From contig NC_133666.1 in assembly GCF_037893015.1 (NCBI RefSeq), positions 626,784,310-626,848,309 on the forward strand: DNA of 64,000 nucleotides, read 5' to 3'. The notes under the pieces are model-generated. The model was given only the letters and a program-made list of their open reading frames with translations. It did no database searches and was not told the origin of the DNA. Shown here piece after piece: positions 11,093 to 23,435 of the stretch (its first letter is position 1; every line of letters begins with the position of its first letter). A program made the position numbers and the translations under genes. This DNA comes from Macrotis lagotis (lineage: Eukaryota > Chordata > Mammalia > Peramelemorphia > Peramelidae).

Positions 11093-11545
11093 CTATTGGA
11101 TAAAAAACAAACACCTCACATTGGATTTGAAATCCCCTTGTGGGCTACTCCCAAACTTTCCAGGTTTATTTTATCTTATTCCCCATTACAAACTCTATGC
11201 ACCTGCCCAATTATATTACTTGTTCTTCCCTGAACTTCATATTCTATCTCATTCCTCCACAACTCCGCACAAAATTCTGCCATGTCTTTAATGCATTCCC
11301 ATCACTCTTGCTCCTCTTTCAAAACATCACCTAAGCAACACCTAAACATGAAAGCCATCCTGGTTCCCTCATCTGCTATTTCTGTCCCCACAAGGTATTG
11401 CCACTTATTTTGTACATATTCATATATTTTACATACAATTATTTATGTATATGCTTTCTCTCCTAGAGAATGTAAGTTTTTAAATTTCAAAATTTTGGTT
11501 TTGTATTCTATCTCCATCACAGAGTAATACCTGGAAAATAGTGAA

Positions 11546-11596
<51 letters not shown>

Positions 11597-11607
11597 GATG
11601 ATGATGT
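11546..11607 (+). repeat. (GAT)n microsatellite
   Basis: Some 20 near-perfect GAT triplets with one GGT interruption. Confidence 0.95.
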
Positions 11608-11789
11608 TTTTCCTTAAATCAGAGAAGACCATGACATCAGGGAGGTGATGCTATGGCATGCAAGTGGATTGGATTTGAGCAAGAGGATGATGTGCAAAGT
11701 TACCAGCCTCACTTTCTCCTCTGGAGTTATCTGGATTCAGTGGCCAAATATGAATCAAGATGACTGGAGATGACCTTGGATGTGACTTG

Positions 11790-11940
11790 TGACTTGTCTA
11801 AAGTCACACAGTAAGAAAGTATCAAATATCTGAGTTCGGATTTGAACTCAGGTCCTCCTGACTTTGCTTTACCCACTGGGGCATCTGACTGCTCTGGCCC
11901 ATAATAGGTGCTTAATTAATGTTTATTGATTGATTAGAAA
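11790..11940 (-). mobile_element. CORE-SINE remnant followed by an L2 tail
   Basis: A degraded reverse SINE ('gtgacttgtctaaagtcaca', 'ggatttgaactcaggtcctc') followed by 'ataggtgcttaattaatg', the usual L2 3' terminus. Confidence 0.5.
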
Positions 11941-11954
11941 TCCATGTTTGGGAT

Positions 11955-12125
11955 TGTACAGGTACAATTTATATCAGATCACTTGCTGTCATAGGGAAGA
12001 GGGAGGGAAGGGCAGGAGATAGAAAAATATGAAATTCAAAAGCTTCCAAAAAAGATGAATGTTGAAAACTATCTTTGCATGTTATTGGAAAAATAAAATA
12101 ACATCAAAAAATTAAAAATTAAAAA
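11955..12125 (+). mobile_element. L1 3' tail, heavily 5'-truncated
   Basis: The terminal L1 wording 'agatgaatgttgaaaactat' and 'cttggaaaaataaaata'-type A-rich end are present, preceded by a G/A-rich run. Confidence 0.65.
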
Positions 12126-14080
12126 AAATTCATGTTTGATTTGTCCCCACGACCTAGTTCATGTAAAACCATAACTTTGATTCCAGACTGTGGTTACATA
12201 GATTTTAGTAATCATATTAGCATCTATATACACTTAAAAAATGGTAGCCAAAGGGGACCTCAATATATTGATTAGGAATTCCCTAGTCAATACTTTTTCA
12301 AGCAAAAAATGATATTTATTTAATTGAAGCTAGAGGCTATCCCCAGTCACCAAGGCAAACTATTAAAATCAGTTTCTGCCTTCAAGGAGCTTATATTATG
12401 TTGGATTTAGTTTATAGAAATTGCTTGCTTACTTGCTACACTGAGTCATTTCATGACTCAATTTACATATTTACATATTTCAAAGAGTGAATAAATTGGA
12501 GCAAGTCACTTAATTTCTCTGGGTCTCAGTTTCTTCTCCTGTAAAAATAAGGGTGTTGGATTCCAAGATCCTTTCCAGTTCTAAAACCATGATCCTATTA
12601 TTCCAAGAAGTTTGGTTGAAAAGATAACAGCGTCAATCTTTTGTCATACATATGAAGCAAATGCATACAAATTTCCTGCTGACCCCTTCCAATTACTCTT
12701 TCCCTTCTCATCTACCAGCAACCAAAGCTTAGCCCCTGCCCAAGTACTGTTACCCATAGCTTCAGAATCACTGTATTATACTGAACTGCACATTTTATTC
12801 AAATCCAGTCATTAAAATAAATACTTTTTTCAGAAATTGCTCTTATTTCCCTCTGGATCGATTCATATTTTTCTTCCTTTGTAATGGGGAAGAAGAGGTC
12901 AAGGAAACCTCAATTTCATGAGTCCCCTAGTCACGCTGATGAAAACACAAGGTATGGACACTTAACTGAAGATCACCTTTCACAAAAATAAACTTGGGTT
13001 CTAGTCCTTTGCTGAAACCCCACAGAGAACTCAATTGTTTCCCAGTGACTAAGTCTGGCTCCAAGATGATTGATGATTGAGTCAGGGCAATGGATTCTTG
13101 TCAGAGGAATTACATTTTTCTTTGTCATCTCTAAGAGTGAATTCTGATATGGCTCACTCCATTTTTCACTTTTCTTTTCTTGAGTTTTCTCTTCCTTAAA
13201 CTTTCAGTAATTAATGTAGCAAGAGTAAAGTGGGGTACTAGAGAACTTCTGAGAATTTCAGTAACTATGTAGATGTCTTTCTATTAAAAATTTAAATTTT
13301 TAATAACTTTTTAAATTACAAAGAATTTGTATTAATAGATGTTTTTCCTAAAGATGGAAGTTGAATCACAAATGAAAAAACAAAAAAAAAGTAAGAGTGG
13401 AATGTCAGAGTATTTCCCCTTCTACTAAGAAATAGAAAATGCCATCTTGTTGGAGAAGAAGATGACTCCAGGTCTATGCTTTTTTTCCCCCCCCTGTTAT
13501 TCTGTTTCTTTGTAAGAGAATGGATTTTTCCAGCTTTAGAGGGTTACCTCAATGGGTAATCCTCAGTTGGAGAATTTCTGAGTTGAATTGTTGAGTACCG
13601 ACCTCCAAAAGGGAGATTTTCTTTACTTACCTGTTTCCCAGAAAGGGAAATCAGAACATCTCTCTGGTCCTCCAAGAAGAAGTCCTCCAGAGGATTGTTC
13701 TATCGCTGAAGGTCTAAAGTCCTGCCATAAGAGACCAAGAAATCTGAACATTGCCAACTCTGCCAAGATTGTGAGTGGTTCAGAATGTCTGTTCTAAGAT
13801 GAAGCATTTGTTTAGCAGCCCCTAAGAATGTCTTTATCTTCAAGTCAAATGGACTATTTGAGTACTTTATATTTCTGTATTTGCACCTTACTCATATTAT
13901 AATGTATGAGAAGAATACCTTGAACTCATTTTACTATTAGAATTTTTGAATTTCTGGCTCATTGCCTAGAAAAAAGAAATAAAGGATGGTTTGAATGAGT
14001 GGAAAGGGGTTAAGGTTGGCATTTGGAGAACACACAGGAAAGAAAGAGCAAAGGCAGAGGAGGAGAGGAGAGGAGAAAAG
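12126..14080. other. gene-free stretch, few recognisable repeats
   Basis: Mostly unique-looking AT-rich DNA. A MIR-like piece lies at 12495-12600 ('gagcaagtcacttaatttct' then 'ccagttctaaaaccatgat'). A 69-codon open frame at 13588-13797 has no recognisable domain and is not called. Confidence 0.4.
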
Positions 14081-14082
14081 AG

Positions 14083-14320
14083 ATGGCAGTTAGATGACAC
14101 AGTCTTGTGCCTTGGAGCTGCCCTTGATGTCAGGAAGATCTGAGATCAAATTCAGCCTCAGACACTTAATAACAATGTGACCTTGGACAAGTCACTTAAC
14201 CTCTATTTGTCTCAGTTTCCTCAACTGTCAAATGGGGGTAATAATATCACCCAGCTCCCAGGATTGTGAGGATCAAGTACTATTTGTAAAGTGTTTAGCA
14301 GAGATCCAGGAGTTCTTTGC
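14083..14320 (+). mobile_element. CORE-SINE, MIR/MAR-like
   Basis: Forward element: 'ggcagttagatgacacagtc', 'aaattcagcctcagacactt', 'gaccttggacaagtcactta', 'gtctcagtttcctcaactgt' and a 3' part with 'tttgtaaagtgtttagca'. Confidence 0.7.
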
Positions 14321-14359
14321 TGTATAGCTGTTTTAGTCATGTCTAAATCTGTTGCTATT

Positions 14360-14530
14360 GTTAATTGACCATTGCTGTCATGTCCAATTCTTAGTGGTCC
14401 CATTGGGGCCATTTCCTTCTCCAGCTCATTTTACAGATGAGGAAACTAAGGCCAGCGGGGTTAAGGTGCCCAGGGTCACCCCAACTAGTAAGTGTCTGAG
14501 GTCAGATTTGAACTGAGGAAAACACTTGCC
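14360..14530 (-). mobile_element. long CORE-SINE remnant
   Basis: The reversed long-SINE order 'gccatttccttctccagctc', 'acagatgaggaaactaaggc', 'gtgcccagggtcacc' and 'gatttgaactgagg' is visible, ending before the tRNA-like head. Confidence 0.6.
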
Positions 14531-14973
14531 TGTAGCAGAACTGGTAGGTTTCCATTCTGAACTTCCTCATAGTTTCTGCAAAAGTTGAATTTTTACTTCT
14601 CCTAAGTCAAAATAAACTGGGTCTGCAGTTTGCATTCCCTGTGTCCCTTTGCTCATGGTCTGAGTGTATGGAAAGATCCAGAGATAGATAGCTGGTTTTG
14701 TCACACAGAAAGAACACTCGCTGATTGGTAAGTGTTTTTTTTTTCTTGACTTAAGCTGGGAATATCAATCCTTGGTCACTCTTTTAAAAACTACAAAGCC
14801 CCCTGCACATTTTTAGTTATTTCATCAAATATTTCCCAATTATGTGTAAAATTTTTTAAAATATTCCTTTCTGAAAATTTTTGAATTCCAAATTCTCTCT
14901 CTTCTGCCCATTTCTCTTCCTCATCCATTGAGAAGGCAAGCAATAGGGGATTGATTATACATGCAACATTATT

Positions 14974-15120
14974 TTTTTAGGTTTCTGAAAGGCAATGGGG
15001 TTAAGTGACTTGCCCAGTCACACAGCTAGCTAATTAGTAAGTGTCTGAGGCTAGATTTGAACTCAGGACCTCTTCACTCCAAGGCTGGTGCTCTATTCAC
15101 TGAGCCACCTAGTTGCCCCT
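14974..15120 (-). mobile_element. tRNA-derived CORE-SINE
   Basis: Reverse full-length copy from poly-T to 'gagccacctagttgcccct', with 15-bp duplications 'acatgcaacattatt' (14959-14973) and 'acatgtaacattatt' (15121-15135). Confidence 0.9.
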
Positions 15121-15135
15121 ACATGTAACATTATT

Positions 15136-15685
15136 AAAAACACATTTCTGTATTAACCATATTGGGGGAAAAAAGCACCCACACAAACATAAAAAAAGTT
15201 TTAAAAGTATTCTTCATTCTGCATTGAGTTCATCTTTGATTCCTCTTTGTATAGTCTTTCTTTAACAGGAGCTTACATTATGAGTTATTTTTCCATAATT
15301 TTTTTGCCATCTATCAGCTCCCTAAAGCAGGAATTTAAATAGAGGTTTAGAGCTAGTCATTTCCAAGACCCTAACAAATTTTTCATTTTTCAGACTGTGA
15401 CCTGAGTGTCTTCCCTACAGGCAGTATAGACAGACTAAGAAGAGAGGTAGGCAGAGTTTGAAGCGTAGCTTCCTCCATGTACTGGTTGGGAGAAGAAGGG
15501 AAGCAAGAGAAAATTGATTGGTTGAAGGAAAGGGGATTAGAAAGATGGAGGGAGGGGTGGGCATGAGTGAGTATGTTTGATTTTTTTTTGTAACTTCCCA
15601 ACCTGACTACTGAACTTTATAGAATGAAACAGTGACACCTAGTGAAAGATGGAGATAGCCAAAAGAAAGTTTGTACGTAATTAAG
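15136..15685. other. gene-free stretch, nothing recognised
   Basis: AT-rich unique-looking DNA; a 72-codon minus frame at 15383-15601 has no recognisable domain. Confidence 0.35.
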
Positions 15686-15689
15686 TGAC

Positions 15690-15940
15690 AGGTCGGATTT
15701 GAATTCAGGTACTGGGGTGGCTAGGAGGTGCAGCAAATAGAGCACTGGTCCTGGAGTCAGGAGTACCTAAGTTCAAATCTGGCCTCAGACACTTAATAAT
15801 TACCTAGCTGTGTGGTCTTGGGCAAGTCACTTAACTCCATTGCCTTGCAAAAACCTAAAAAAAAAGTCTACTATTGAACTCAGGTACTCCTGACTCCAGG
15901 GCTGGGACTCTATCCACTGCACCACCTAGCTGCCCCCTAA
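15690..15940 (-). mobile_element. older CORE-SINE split by a younger copy
   Basis: Reverse SINE whose B-box region is cut at 15713 and resumes at 15876, ending 'atccactgcaccacctagct'. Confidence 0.75.
15714..15875 (+). mobile_element. tRNA-derived CORE-SINE nested in an older SINE
   Basis: Forward young SINE with A-rich tail. It is flanked by 'gaattcaggtact' (15701-15713) and 'gaactcaggtact' (15876-15888), a duplication of the older SINE's own B-box region. Confidence 0.85.
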
Positions 15941-16064
15941 GAATTCTTAATCTGGAGTTCATGAACTTGTTTTCATAGATAGATAAGGTAGATAGGTAGA
16001 TTATATTTCAATATAATTGATTTCCTTTGTAATCCTATATATTTTATTCTCTTCATTTAAAAAA

Positions 16065-16205
16065 ACACAGGAGTAGATATAGTGGAGTTGATAGAGCATT
16101 GACTCTGGAGTCAGAAGGACCTGAATTCAAATTTTACTTAAGACTTACTAGCTGTGTGACCTTGGGCAAACCACTTAACCCCAATTGACTCCTCCCAAAA
16201 AAAAG
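16065..16205 (+). mobile_element. CORE-SINE, marsupial type
   Basis: Forward copy: 'gttgatagagcattgactct', 'gacctgaattcaaatttta', 'gaccttgggcaaaccactta' and a short A-rich end. Confidence 0.7.
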
Positions 16206-16429
16206 TATATTCAAAAAATGTTATTCTGAGAATGGATCTACAGGCTTCACCAGACCACCAAAGGGTTCCTGGACACAGAAAAAGTAAAGAATCTCTACTT
16301 CATACAAATTTCCTCCAAGTTTTACTCTTGGCTAGGGACAATGATTAAAAGTAGAAAAACTGATTCTGGCCCAAAGTCCTTTATGGGAAATGAGAAGAGT
16401 CAAGGATGACATCTTTAAAACTTTTGGCC

Positions 16430-16690
16430 TTGGAGAGAGAATGTTAGTGTCAGAAAGACCTGAAGTCAAATGCAGCCTCAGACACTAGTTTGGGCAAGTC
16501 ACTTAACCATGGCTTGCCTCAGTTTCCTCAATTGTTAAATAGAGAAAATAATAGCACCTGTTTGTCTATAAACAGGATGTTTGACTCCCAAGGTTGTAAA
16601 GAAGATTAAATGAAATAATATTTGTAAAACTCTTAACACAGTTCTAGCATATAGTAGGAGCTATACAAATAGCTATTAATATTAAATATA
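16430..16690 (+). mobile_element. MIR-like CORE-SINE
   Basis: Forward MIR order: 'atgcagcctcagacactagt', 'gcctcagtttcctcaattgt', 'aaatagagaaaataatagca' and 'aggagctatacaaatagct'. Confidence 0.65.
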
Positions 16691-17079
16691 ATCATTCAAT
16701 GACTAAACCAACACTAAAGTTTTTTTTTATTTTTACAATCCAAATGAGGTCACAACTAGTTATCACAGTCACAAAATATTTATGATTCCAATCATGTGAG
16801 AAGATGCTTAGGAGATCGAAAGTCTGTTTAAAAAAATTCTTTGCTTTATAGCCTCAAGCTAGAGGGTCATCCAAAGATCTTTTCTCCTGCTGTTTTTTTG
16901 TTTGGATTTTTTCTTTTGGAGTCAAATGCTGCCTTGAGGCTGAACCTTTATACCAAGAATTGCTTAGACATTTTCATTTCTCAATGTCCTTTTTGTCCAC
17001 AAACAGGATGTTAGTTGGTATTGAGTCTCTTAAAACTTGGCTTTTTGCCCCATACTCAACTGAAGAGTATCTTAAGGTC

Positions 17080-17420
17080 TCTTAGTTGCAAAAGTCAATG
17101 GCATTTTCTCATTATTTATCCTTTGTGACCTCTCTGCAGCTTTTTGACACTATTCATCATGATATTCTTTTGGAATTTCTCTCACTCCTTTTCCATCTAC
17201 ATAGACAACTTTTTTCTCCGTGTCCTTTGCTAGATCACCATATAGCTTCAGTCTTCATTGTAGGAATCCCCTAAACTCAGTTCTGTGCCCTCTTCTATGT
17301 CTTTTTCATTGGTGATTTCATCAGTTCCCATGAGTCCAATTAACATCACTAAGCAAAAGATGTCAAGGTATTTGGAGACACCCTGTTTCCCTCTGAGCTT
17401 GATATAACAACAATCCTTTG
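17080..17420 (+). mobile_element. L2-like LINE fragment
   Basis: 'tttgtgacctctctgcagct' (17122-17141), 'gatttcatcagttcccatga' (17312-17331) and intervening C/T-rich sequence follow L2 ORF2 order. The in-frame match is too broken to be coding. Confidence 0.6.
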
Positions 17421-17556
17421 TGTTCTAAATGATCTCACCCTCTGGCAAAATGTGTTGCTTTGATCAGCATCAGGTGTTCACTGAGGGATTTATAATTTTC
17501 ATATTAATCAATAACTGTTAAGATTTGTTGAAACTCCTATTTTTTTCTCTCTCTCT

Positions 17557-17558
<2 letters not shown>

Positions 17559-17613
<55 letters not shown>
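17559..17613 (+). repeat. (CA)n microsatellite
   Basis: An uninterrupted run of about 27 CA dinucleotides. Confidence 0.98.
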
Positions 17614-17615
<2 letters not shown>

Positions 17616-18606
17616 ATGTATAAACACACACAATTTCATTTCTAAACTCAAGCCTACATCAACAACTTTACAGTTAAGGAAACTGAGACCTAAGTTAGGG
17701 ATGATATCTTTAAAACCTTTGGTCTTGGAGAGAGAATGTTAGAGTTACAACAGTCTCTTCTATATACTTTATATTCTTCCCAAACTAGTCTTGTTTGTTA
17801 TTCCTCTGACTCAACATTCTGTTACCTTTTGACAGTCTATCTCCTATATAAGGGTGTGCTGGATCCAGCACAAACTGCCTAATTTGAGCTGATACTTCAA
17901 TTTTCATCATGAACAATTACATTTCAAAAATAGGTAATGCTATAAACCAAGGTTTGATTTATTAATTTGGGTATCTAGATTTAAGAAAGTGATAGAGGAA
18001 ATGTTAATGATTCAAAATAAATTTTAAAATACTGCAGCCTTTTTTTTTTCCCCTAGTGTGATAGGTTACTGGGACTACTGGAACGCACATGCAGTTACTT
18101 TTGGAGAAACAGAGAGGAGATTTTGTTGATAGTCCAGTAAAACTGAATCAAACAGGAGAATTAGTGTAATTGTAAAGTGGATCATGTTCAAATTGTGGTT
18201 GAACTATTTGTGAAAGATTTCCTTGCATTATTATAGGAGGGGTCTTTTCTCCTTCTTCCACAACAAAGAGGATTAAAAACCCATCTCTTTTCCTCCTCTG
18301 AGCATTCCCGCTGCTAGTCTGTATTTGAGATAACAGCATCACAACAATCAATAATTTTTTAATAATCTGCTTGTTTTTCCTTTTACCCCTTTTATGCTAT
18401 CATCTTCTCTGTATCTTTTCCTGTTGTTTATTTGCTTTTCTTTGAGCAATTCAGTGTTCACCTCCATCTGTAGAGATACAAAGAAAACCTGGCCCTCTTG
18501 TTAGTACCTTGTTAGGCCCTTTCTATATTCCATCCTGATCTTTCCACATAACTTATTCATTAAGTACCTTTTGTACAAGTTGTTTGTTTACTTTAGAATT
18601 GCTATT

Positions 18607-18772
18607 TCTGGGGGCCACTAGGTGGTGCAATGGATAAAGCACGGGCCCTGGAGTCAGGAGTACCTGAGTTCAAATCCAGTCTCAGACACTTAATAATTAC
18701 CTAGCCGTGTGGCCTTGGGCAAGCCACTTAACCCCGTTTGCCTTGCAAAAACCTAAACAACAACAACAAAAA
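18607..18772 (+). mobile_element. tRNA-derived CORE-SINE inside the retroviral fossil
   Basis: Forward full-length SINE ending in A/C-rich tail ('caacaacaacaaaaa'). The target duplication 'agaattgctatt' is at 18595-18606 and 18773-18784. Confidence 0.92.
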
Positions 18773-18779
18773 AGAATTG

Positions 18780-19318
18780 CTATTGCCATCAACTGGAGGA
18801 TGGCAGTAGTATTTCATGGCTGGATTTATACGTTGTTCATTGAATGTTAAGTAATGGTATGTATAACATGCCATGTATATCCTAACTTTAGGTTTGTTTC
18901 CAAAATTCCCCTTCTTTTGTTTTGGAGAAAAGTTTTCAGTACCCTGTTGCCACATTCTACAACGTGCCTGGCCACGGGGGTTATAAGGTATTCCTGTTAT
19001 ATGTATAATGTTAAATTCCTTGCAAAGAGTTCCAAAAGACCTAGAAACATATGCTGGATCATTAACTATTTTAATGGAAACTGGGACACCATGAGCAGAG
19101 AAACAGATCAAATGACAGATAACATCCTTAACTGATTCCCCTGCTAACAGTGTAGCCATAATAAAAGAAGAAAAAGTGTCCACAGTGACATGCCCATATT
19201 TCTGTCTTCCAAATGAAAGTTCATGAGTGACATCCATTTGCCACAAATCATTAGAGAATTTACCCCTGGGTTTTTTGGGGACCAAAGATAGATGGGTGGA
19301 ATAGGACACATTGAACAT
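18780..19318 (-). pseudogene. retroviral integrase remnant (fossil)
   Basis: The minus strand retains the catalytic-core wording of a betaretroviral integrase ('SFGRQKYGHVTVDTFSSFI', 'GIPYNPRGQA'). It is part of the ERV at 18000-28400 and is broken. Confidence 0.85.
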
Positions 19319-19447
19319 GTCTTTTTACTATCTGTCTAGCCTCTTCTTTGGAGATGTGTTATAGAAGTCTAAGAGACCTCTCTGAAAGGTGAAACCATTC
19401 ATGAGCTTTATGGGTCTCTTCTACAGTACCAATCAACAATTTGTCAG

Positions 19448-19790
19448 CTATGTCATTTCCTTCAGAAAAGGCCCTGGTAAGCCAGAATGTGAACAAATAT
19501 GCATGCAGAACAAAGGATGTAATGGTGCCCCAATACATGATTGAAGGTCTTGGAACAATTGCAACATAATATCATCACTCTGTTTAAAGAAAACAGTTTC
19601 TATCCTCTTTAAGATACCTGCCACATATTGACTATCTTCTATCCAGTTGATGGGATGTGGTATGGTAACATCTTCAAAGCAGAACAGTAAAACAGAAGCC
19701 TTATATTTTTTTGTAGTGTCAGTATAGACAGTATAGCCCTGCACTGGTTCTGACTTACTACCTTTGAAATATCCCAGGGTCAATTTTGAA
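19448..19790 (-). pseudogene. retroviral RNase H and integrase zinc-finger remnant (fossil)
   Basis: It contains an RNase H-like stretch ('GYTVYTDTTKKYKASV') followed by the 'HICSHSGLPGP' type sequence that begins the integrase N-terminal region in class II retroviruses. It is broken. Confidence 0.75.
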
Positions 19791-21200
19791 ATAATTGCTT
19801 AACCATTTAAGGAGTCCCAGTATAAAAATTGTTATTAACAAAAACCTGCCAGAAATCCATCCTCCATTATAAATCCTTTCATAATAAAGCAATTCTCCAT
19901 TTTCCTAACTTCTTTTTAATAGCAAAGATCAGAGAATTCCATGGATTAGTATTTTCACCTATATGCCCATTTTTGATTTGTTCTTCAGTAATTTGTTTTA
20001 GAACTTCTATTTTTCCTTACTTAAGAGCCACTGATCTATCCAAATAGGCTCATTTGATTTCCATTTTATTCTAGGGGGCATTAATTTTTCATTTCTTGCA
20101 GTGGCCCCTATGAAAAATCTGTAGAGACGGTGAGTCTCTTGCATAAGTCTCTTCCCCATAAAATCATGGGAAGTCCTTGTACCACATGTGGTCTAATTTT
20201 CCCTGTTTATTTTCAAATTCTCAATCTCTTATACAACCTTCTTCTAACTTTACCATTTTTGCTTCTTTAAAATTAAACATTAAATTCTTAGCCTACATGA
20301 AATATAATGTTTCCATGCTGACATCTCTGTTTTATAAGCTTATTTTCTTTTGTTCAAATACACTCCTATTTCAAAAAGAAAACAAGATTCTCTATGAATT
20401 TAGTTTTATATATATACATGTATATATATAAAATAATTTCAAAAAATCCAATGTAAAACTTTTACCAATGCCAGGATTACAGGATACATATAAAATTTTT
20501 TCTTCTTAAATAATAAATATTAAGTAAGAAATATTCCCTTTACGAAACACTAGGTGGGGATGGAAGCAAGATGGCAACAAGAGCAGATCCTGTCTTAGGT
20601 GCTCTCTCTCATAAATTTTCAAAACTAAGGACTGTAACTAAATTTTTGAGAAACAGAACCCACAAAGGGACCCAGTGAGGTAGTTCTCCTACTCAAGGTA
20701 ACCTGGAAAAGAGCAGAAAGGCTCTGTTCCCCAAAGTTGGAGGGGCAGCCCGCTGCGGCTCACAGCAGCCAGGGAATTTCATGACCTATGCCCCAGGCAG
20801 CATGGGGCACAAATTGGTGGAACAGCAGGGGACCTCTTCCACAGTGAGAACAGCCCTCAGGGCACACAGCAAGCAGCCTGGCCAGCACACTCCAGATCCA
20901 GGAAACAGAAGCAGGCAAAGCCAGTAAGCAGGAGCCCCCAGGGCATGAGCCCATTGATCCTAGGGAGGGGAGTGAAGAGAGAGAAACTGCAGAGCTCTGC
21001 CCCTGGAAGAGGACTCTGGGGCTCTGACCACATTCAGATCCTGGTCGCAGTCTAGGCTCCTCCATAGAACAGCAGCCCCCCCCCCCACCTCAGCCCCATT
21101 CACAGACCAGGAGGGAGGACAGAGCCTCACACACTGAGATCCTTGTGGGAGTATCCAAATAGCTCAGGAAGTACCCCAAAACAGGCTTACACTGGGAAAA

Positions 21201-22272
21201 TGAACAAGCAGAGAAACAAGAGGAACACCATTGAGAAATATTTTGCATATGAGCCCAAGAAGGATCAAAACACCCAGTCTGAAGATGAGGAAGCACAAGC
21301 TCCTGCATCAAAAGACTCCAAGAAAAACAGAAATTGGGCTCAGGCTATGACAGAGCTCAAAAAAGACTTCGAAAATCAAATGAGGGAGTTAGAAGGGAAA
21401 ACTGGGAAAAGAAATGAGAGAGATGCAGGAAAAACATGAAAATGAAGTCAGCAGACTAGTCAAGGAAATCCAAAAAAATGCTGAAGAAAATAGCATGCTA
21501 AAAACCAGCTTAGGTCAAATGGATAAAAGAGTTCAAAAAGTTATTGAGAAGAAGAATGCTTTAAAAAGCAAAATTGGCCAGATGGAAAAAGAGATAAGAA
21601 AATTCTCTGAGGAAAACAAATCCTTCAGACAAAGAATAGAACTCAGGGAGATTGATAAATTTACCAGAAATCAGGAATCAATACTTCAAGACCAAAAAAA
21701 ATGAAAAATTAGAAGAAAATGTGAAACATCTCATTGAAAAAACAACTGATATGGAAAACAGATTTAGGAAAGATAATTTAAAAATTATTGGAATACCTGA
21801 AAGTCATGATCAGGAAAAGAGCCTTGACATCATTTTCAAAGAATTACTACAGGAAAATTGCCCTGATATCCTGGAAGCAGAGGGCAAAATAGAAATGGAG
21901 AGAATCCACTGATCCCCCTGAGAAAGAGATCTCCAAAAACCAGCCCCCAGGAATATTATAGCCAAATTCCAGAACTCCCAAGTCAAAGAGAAAATATTAC
22001 AAGCAGCCAGAAGGACACAATTCAAATATCGTGGAGCTGCAGTCAGGATCACACAGGACTTAAAAGCTCGTAGGGCTTGGAACAGAATATACCGGAAGGC
22101 AAAAGAGCTTAGAATGCAACTGAGAATCAACTACCCAGCAAAACAAAATGTCCTCTTCTAGGGAAAAGGATGGAGTTTCAATGAACCAGGGGAATTTCAA
22201 ATGTTACTGTTGCAATGGCCAGAGATGAATAGAAGGTTTGATCTTCAAATACAGGACTCAGGTGAAGCATAG
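21201..22272 (+). pseudogene. HAL1-A ORF1, degenerate
   Basis: This encodes an L1 ORF1-type RNA-binding protein. The N-terminus ('MNKQRNKRNTIEKYFAYE') is intact here, unlike in copy C. It is followed by a long lysine/glutamate-rich coiled coil ('MDKRVQKVIEKKNALKSKIG'), an RRM-like core ('FRKDNLKIIGIPESHDQEKS') and the C-terminal domain ending 'RRFDLQIQDSGEA'. At least two frameshifts and two stops interrupt it; one stop (tga at 21911-21913) replaces a cga present in copy C, as expected from CpG decay. Confidence 0.85.
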
Positions 22273-22779
22273 AGATTGGAGGAGAAGGGGAAAGTAGGAG
22301 GGACTTAATGATGATGAACTGCATGTATTCCTGTATAGAAAAATGACACTGATAATACTCATATGAACCTTCTCAGTTAACAAAGCAGGTAGAGGGAGCT
22401 TTTATAGATGAAGCACAGGAGAAAGCTGAATTTGAAGATAAAATATGGTGTAAAAATGGAGTCAACAGGAAAAACAGAAATGTAATGGGAGAAAGAAAAA
22501 GGAGAGGGGGAATAGGCCAAGATATTTCATATAAGATTTTTCTTTATTACAATGAGCTATTGCAATGATATGGAAGGGGAGAAGGCAAGGGGGAATGAGA
22601 GAATCTTTGCTCTCATCAGAGGTGGCTAGGAGAGAAAACAGCATATTTACTCAATGGGGTATAGACATCTGGAGTAAGAAGGGGGGGGACAGGGGGAAGG
22701 GGTGGGGATGTGAATGAAGGAGGAGAGGATGGACCCTGGGGGGAGAGTGGTCAGATACAACACATTTTCTTTTTTACTT

Positions 22780-23435
22780 CTTGCAAGGGGCTGGGATTGG
22801 ACGGCCTGTCCGGGACCATAGGGCTAGGTGGATGCTGGGCCTAGGGCCTCTTGGCCCCAGGGCCAGGGATCTGCCTGCTGTGCCACTCAGCTATCCCACA
22901 GCAGAGTCAGAATGAAAGGAGAGAGAAAATATAGTACATGGTAGTGGAGAAATACTAAAGGAGGGAGTTGGGATCAGTAATGGCAACAGTGGAAAAATAT
23001 GAAAGTAACTTTTGTGATGGAGTTATCATAAAGAATGTGATCCACCTGTGACAGAGTTGGTGGTGTTGGAACAAAGACTGAAACACATTTTTTATTATTA
23101 TTATGGGGGGGGTTGCAGGGCAAATGAGGCTGGATGGTCTGCCTGGGGCCGCATAGCAGGGTGATCATTGGGTGTCTGAGGCCGGATTTGGACCAGGGTG
23201 CCCCTGGCTCAAGGGCCACTGCTCTGTCTGCAACCCAGCCACCCCTACTATTATTACTATTTTATTTTATTTGGGTCTTTTTTTTCTCTTTTTTTGGTTT
23301 TTGCTGGGCAGTGGGCTTGGGGTGGCTTGCATGTCACACAGCTGGGTGATTGTTGGGTGTACGGGGCCAGATATGGGCTTGGGTGTTCCTGGCTCCAGGG
23401 CTGGTACTCTGTTCATTGCGGCACCTGGTCATACT
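22780..23435 (-). repeat. three reversed SINE-derived modules in the HAL1-A 3' region
   Basis: Modules at about 22785-22897, 23105-23247 and 23290-23435 each end with a reversed tRNA-like head ('gccactcagctatccc', 'caacccagccacccc', 'cggcacctggtcatac') and carry a diverged reversed B-box and core. They are separated by ATT-rich runs. The same three modules, in the same order, occur in HAL1-B and HAL1-C. Confidence 0.8.

Larger units (their letters stand above)
10060..11540 (+). mobile_element. about 1.1 kb of L2 LINE split by two SINEs
   Basis: Pieces at 10060-10220, 10366-10800 and 11095-11540 are colinear with the L2 3' half: 'cccatggatctaattattac', 'ctcaaactcaacttgtttag', 'cccctactcaagaattttca', and the terminal 'gcccataatag'-type tail is further right at 11895. 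Intact L2 order on both sides of each SINE shows the SINEs are later insertions. Confidence 0.7.

Noticed and set aside
13588-13797. 69-codon plus frame
   Set aside because: There is no recognisable domain, no conserved context and no neighbouring exon-like signal.
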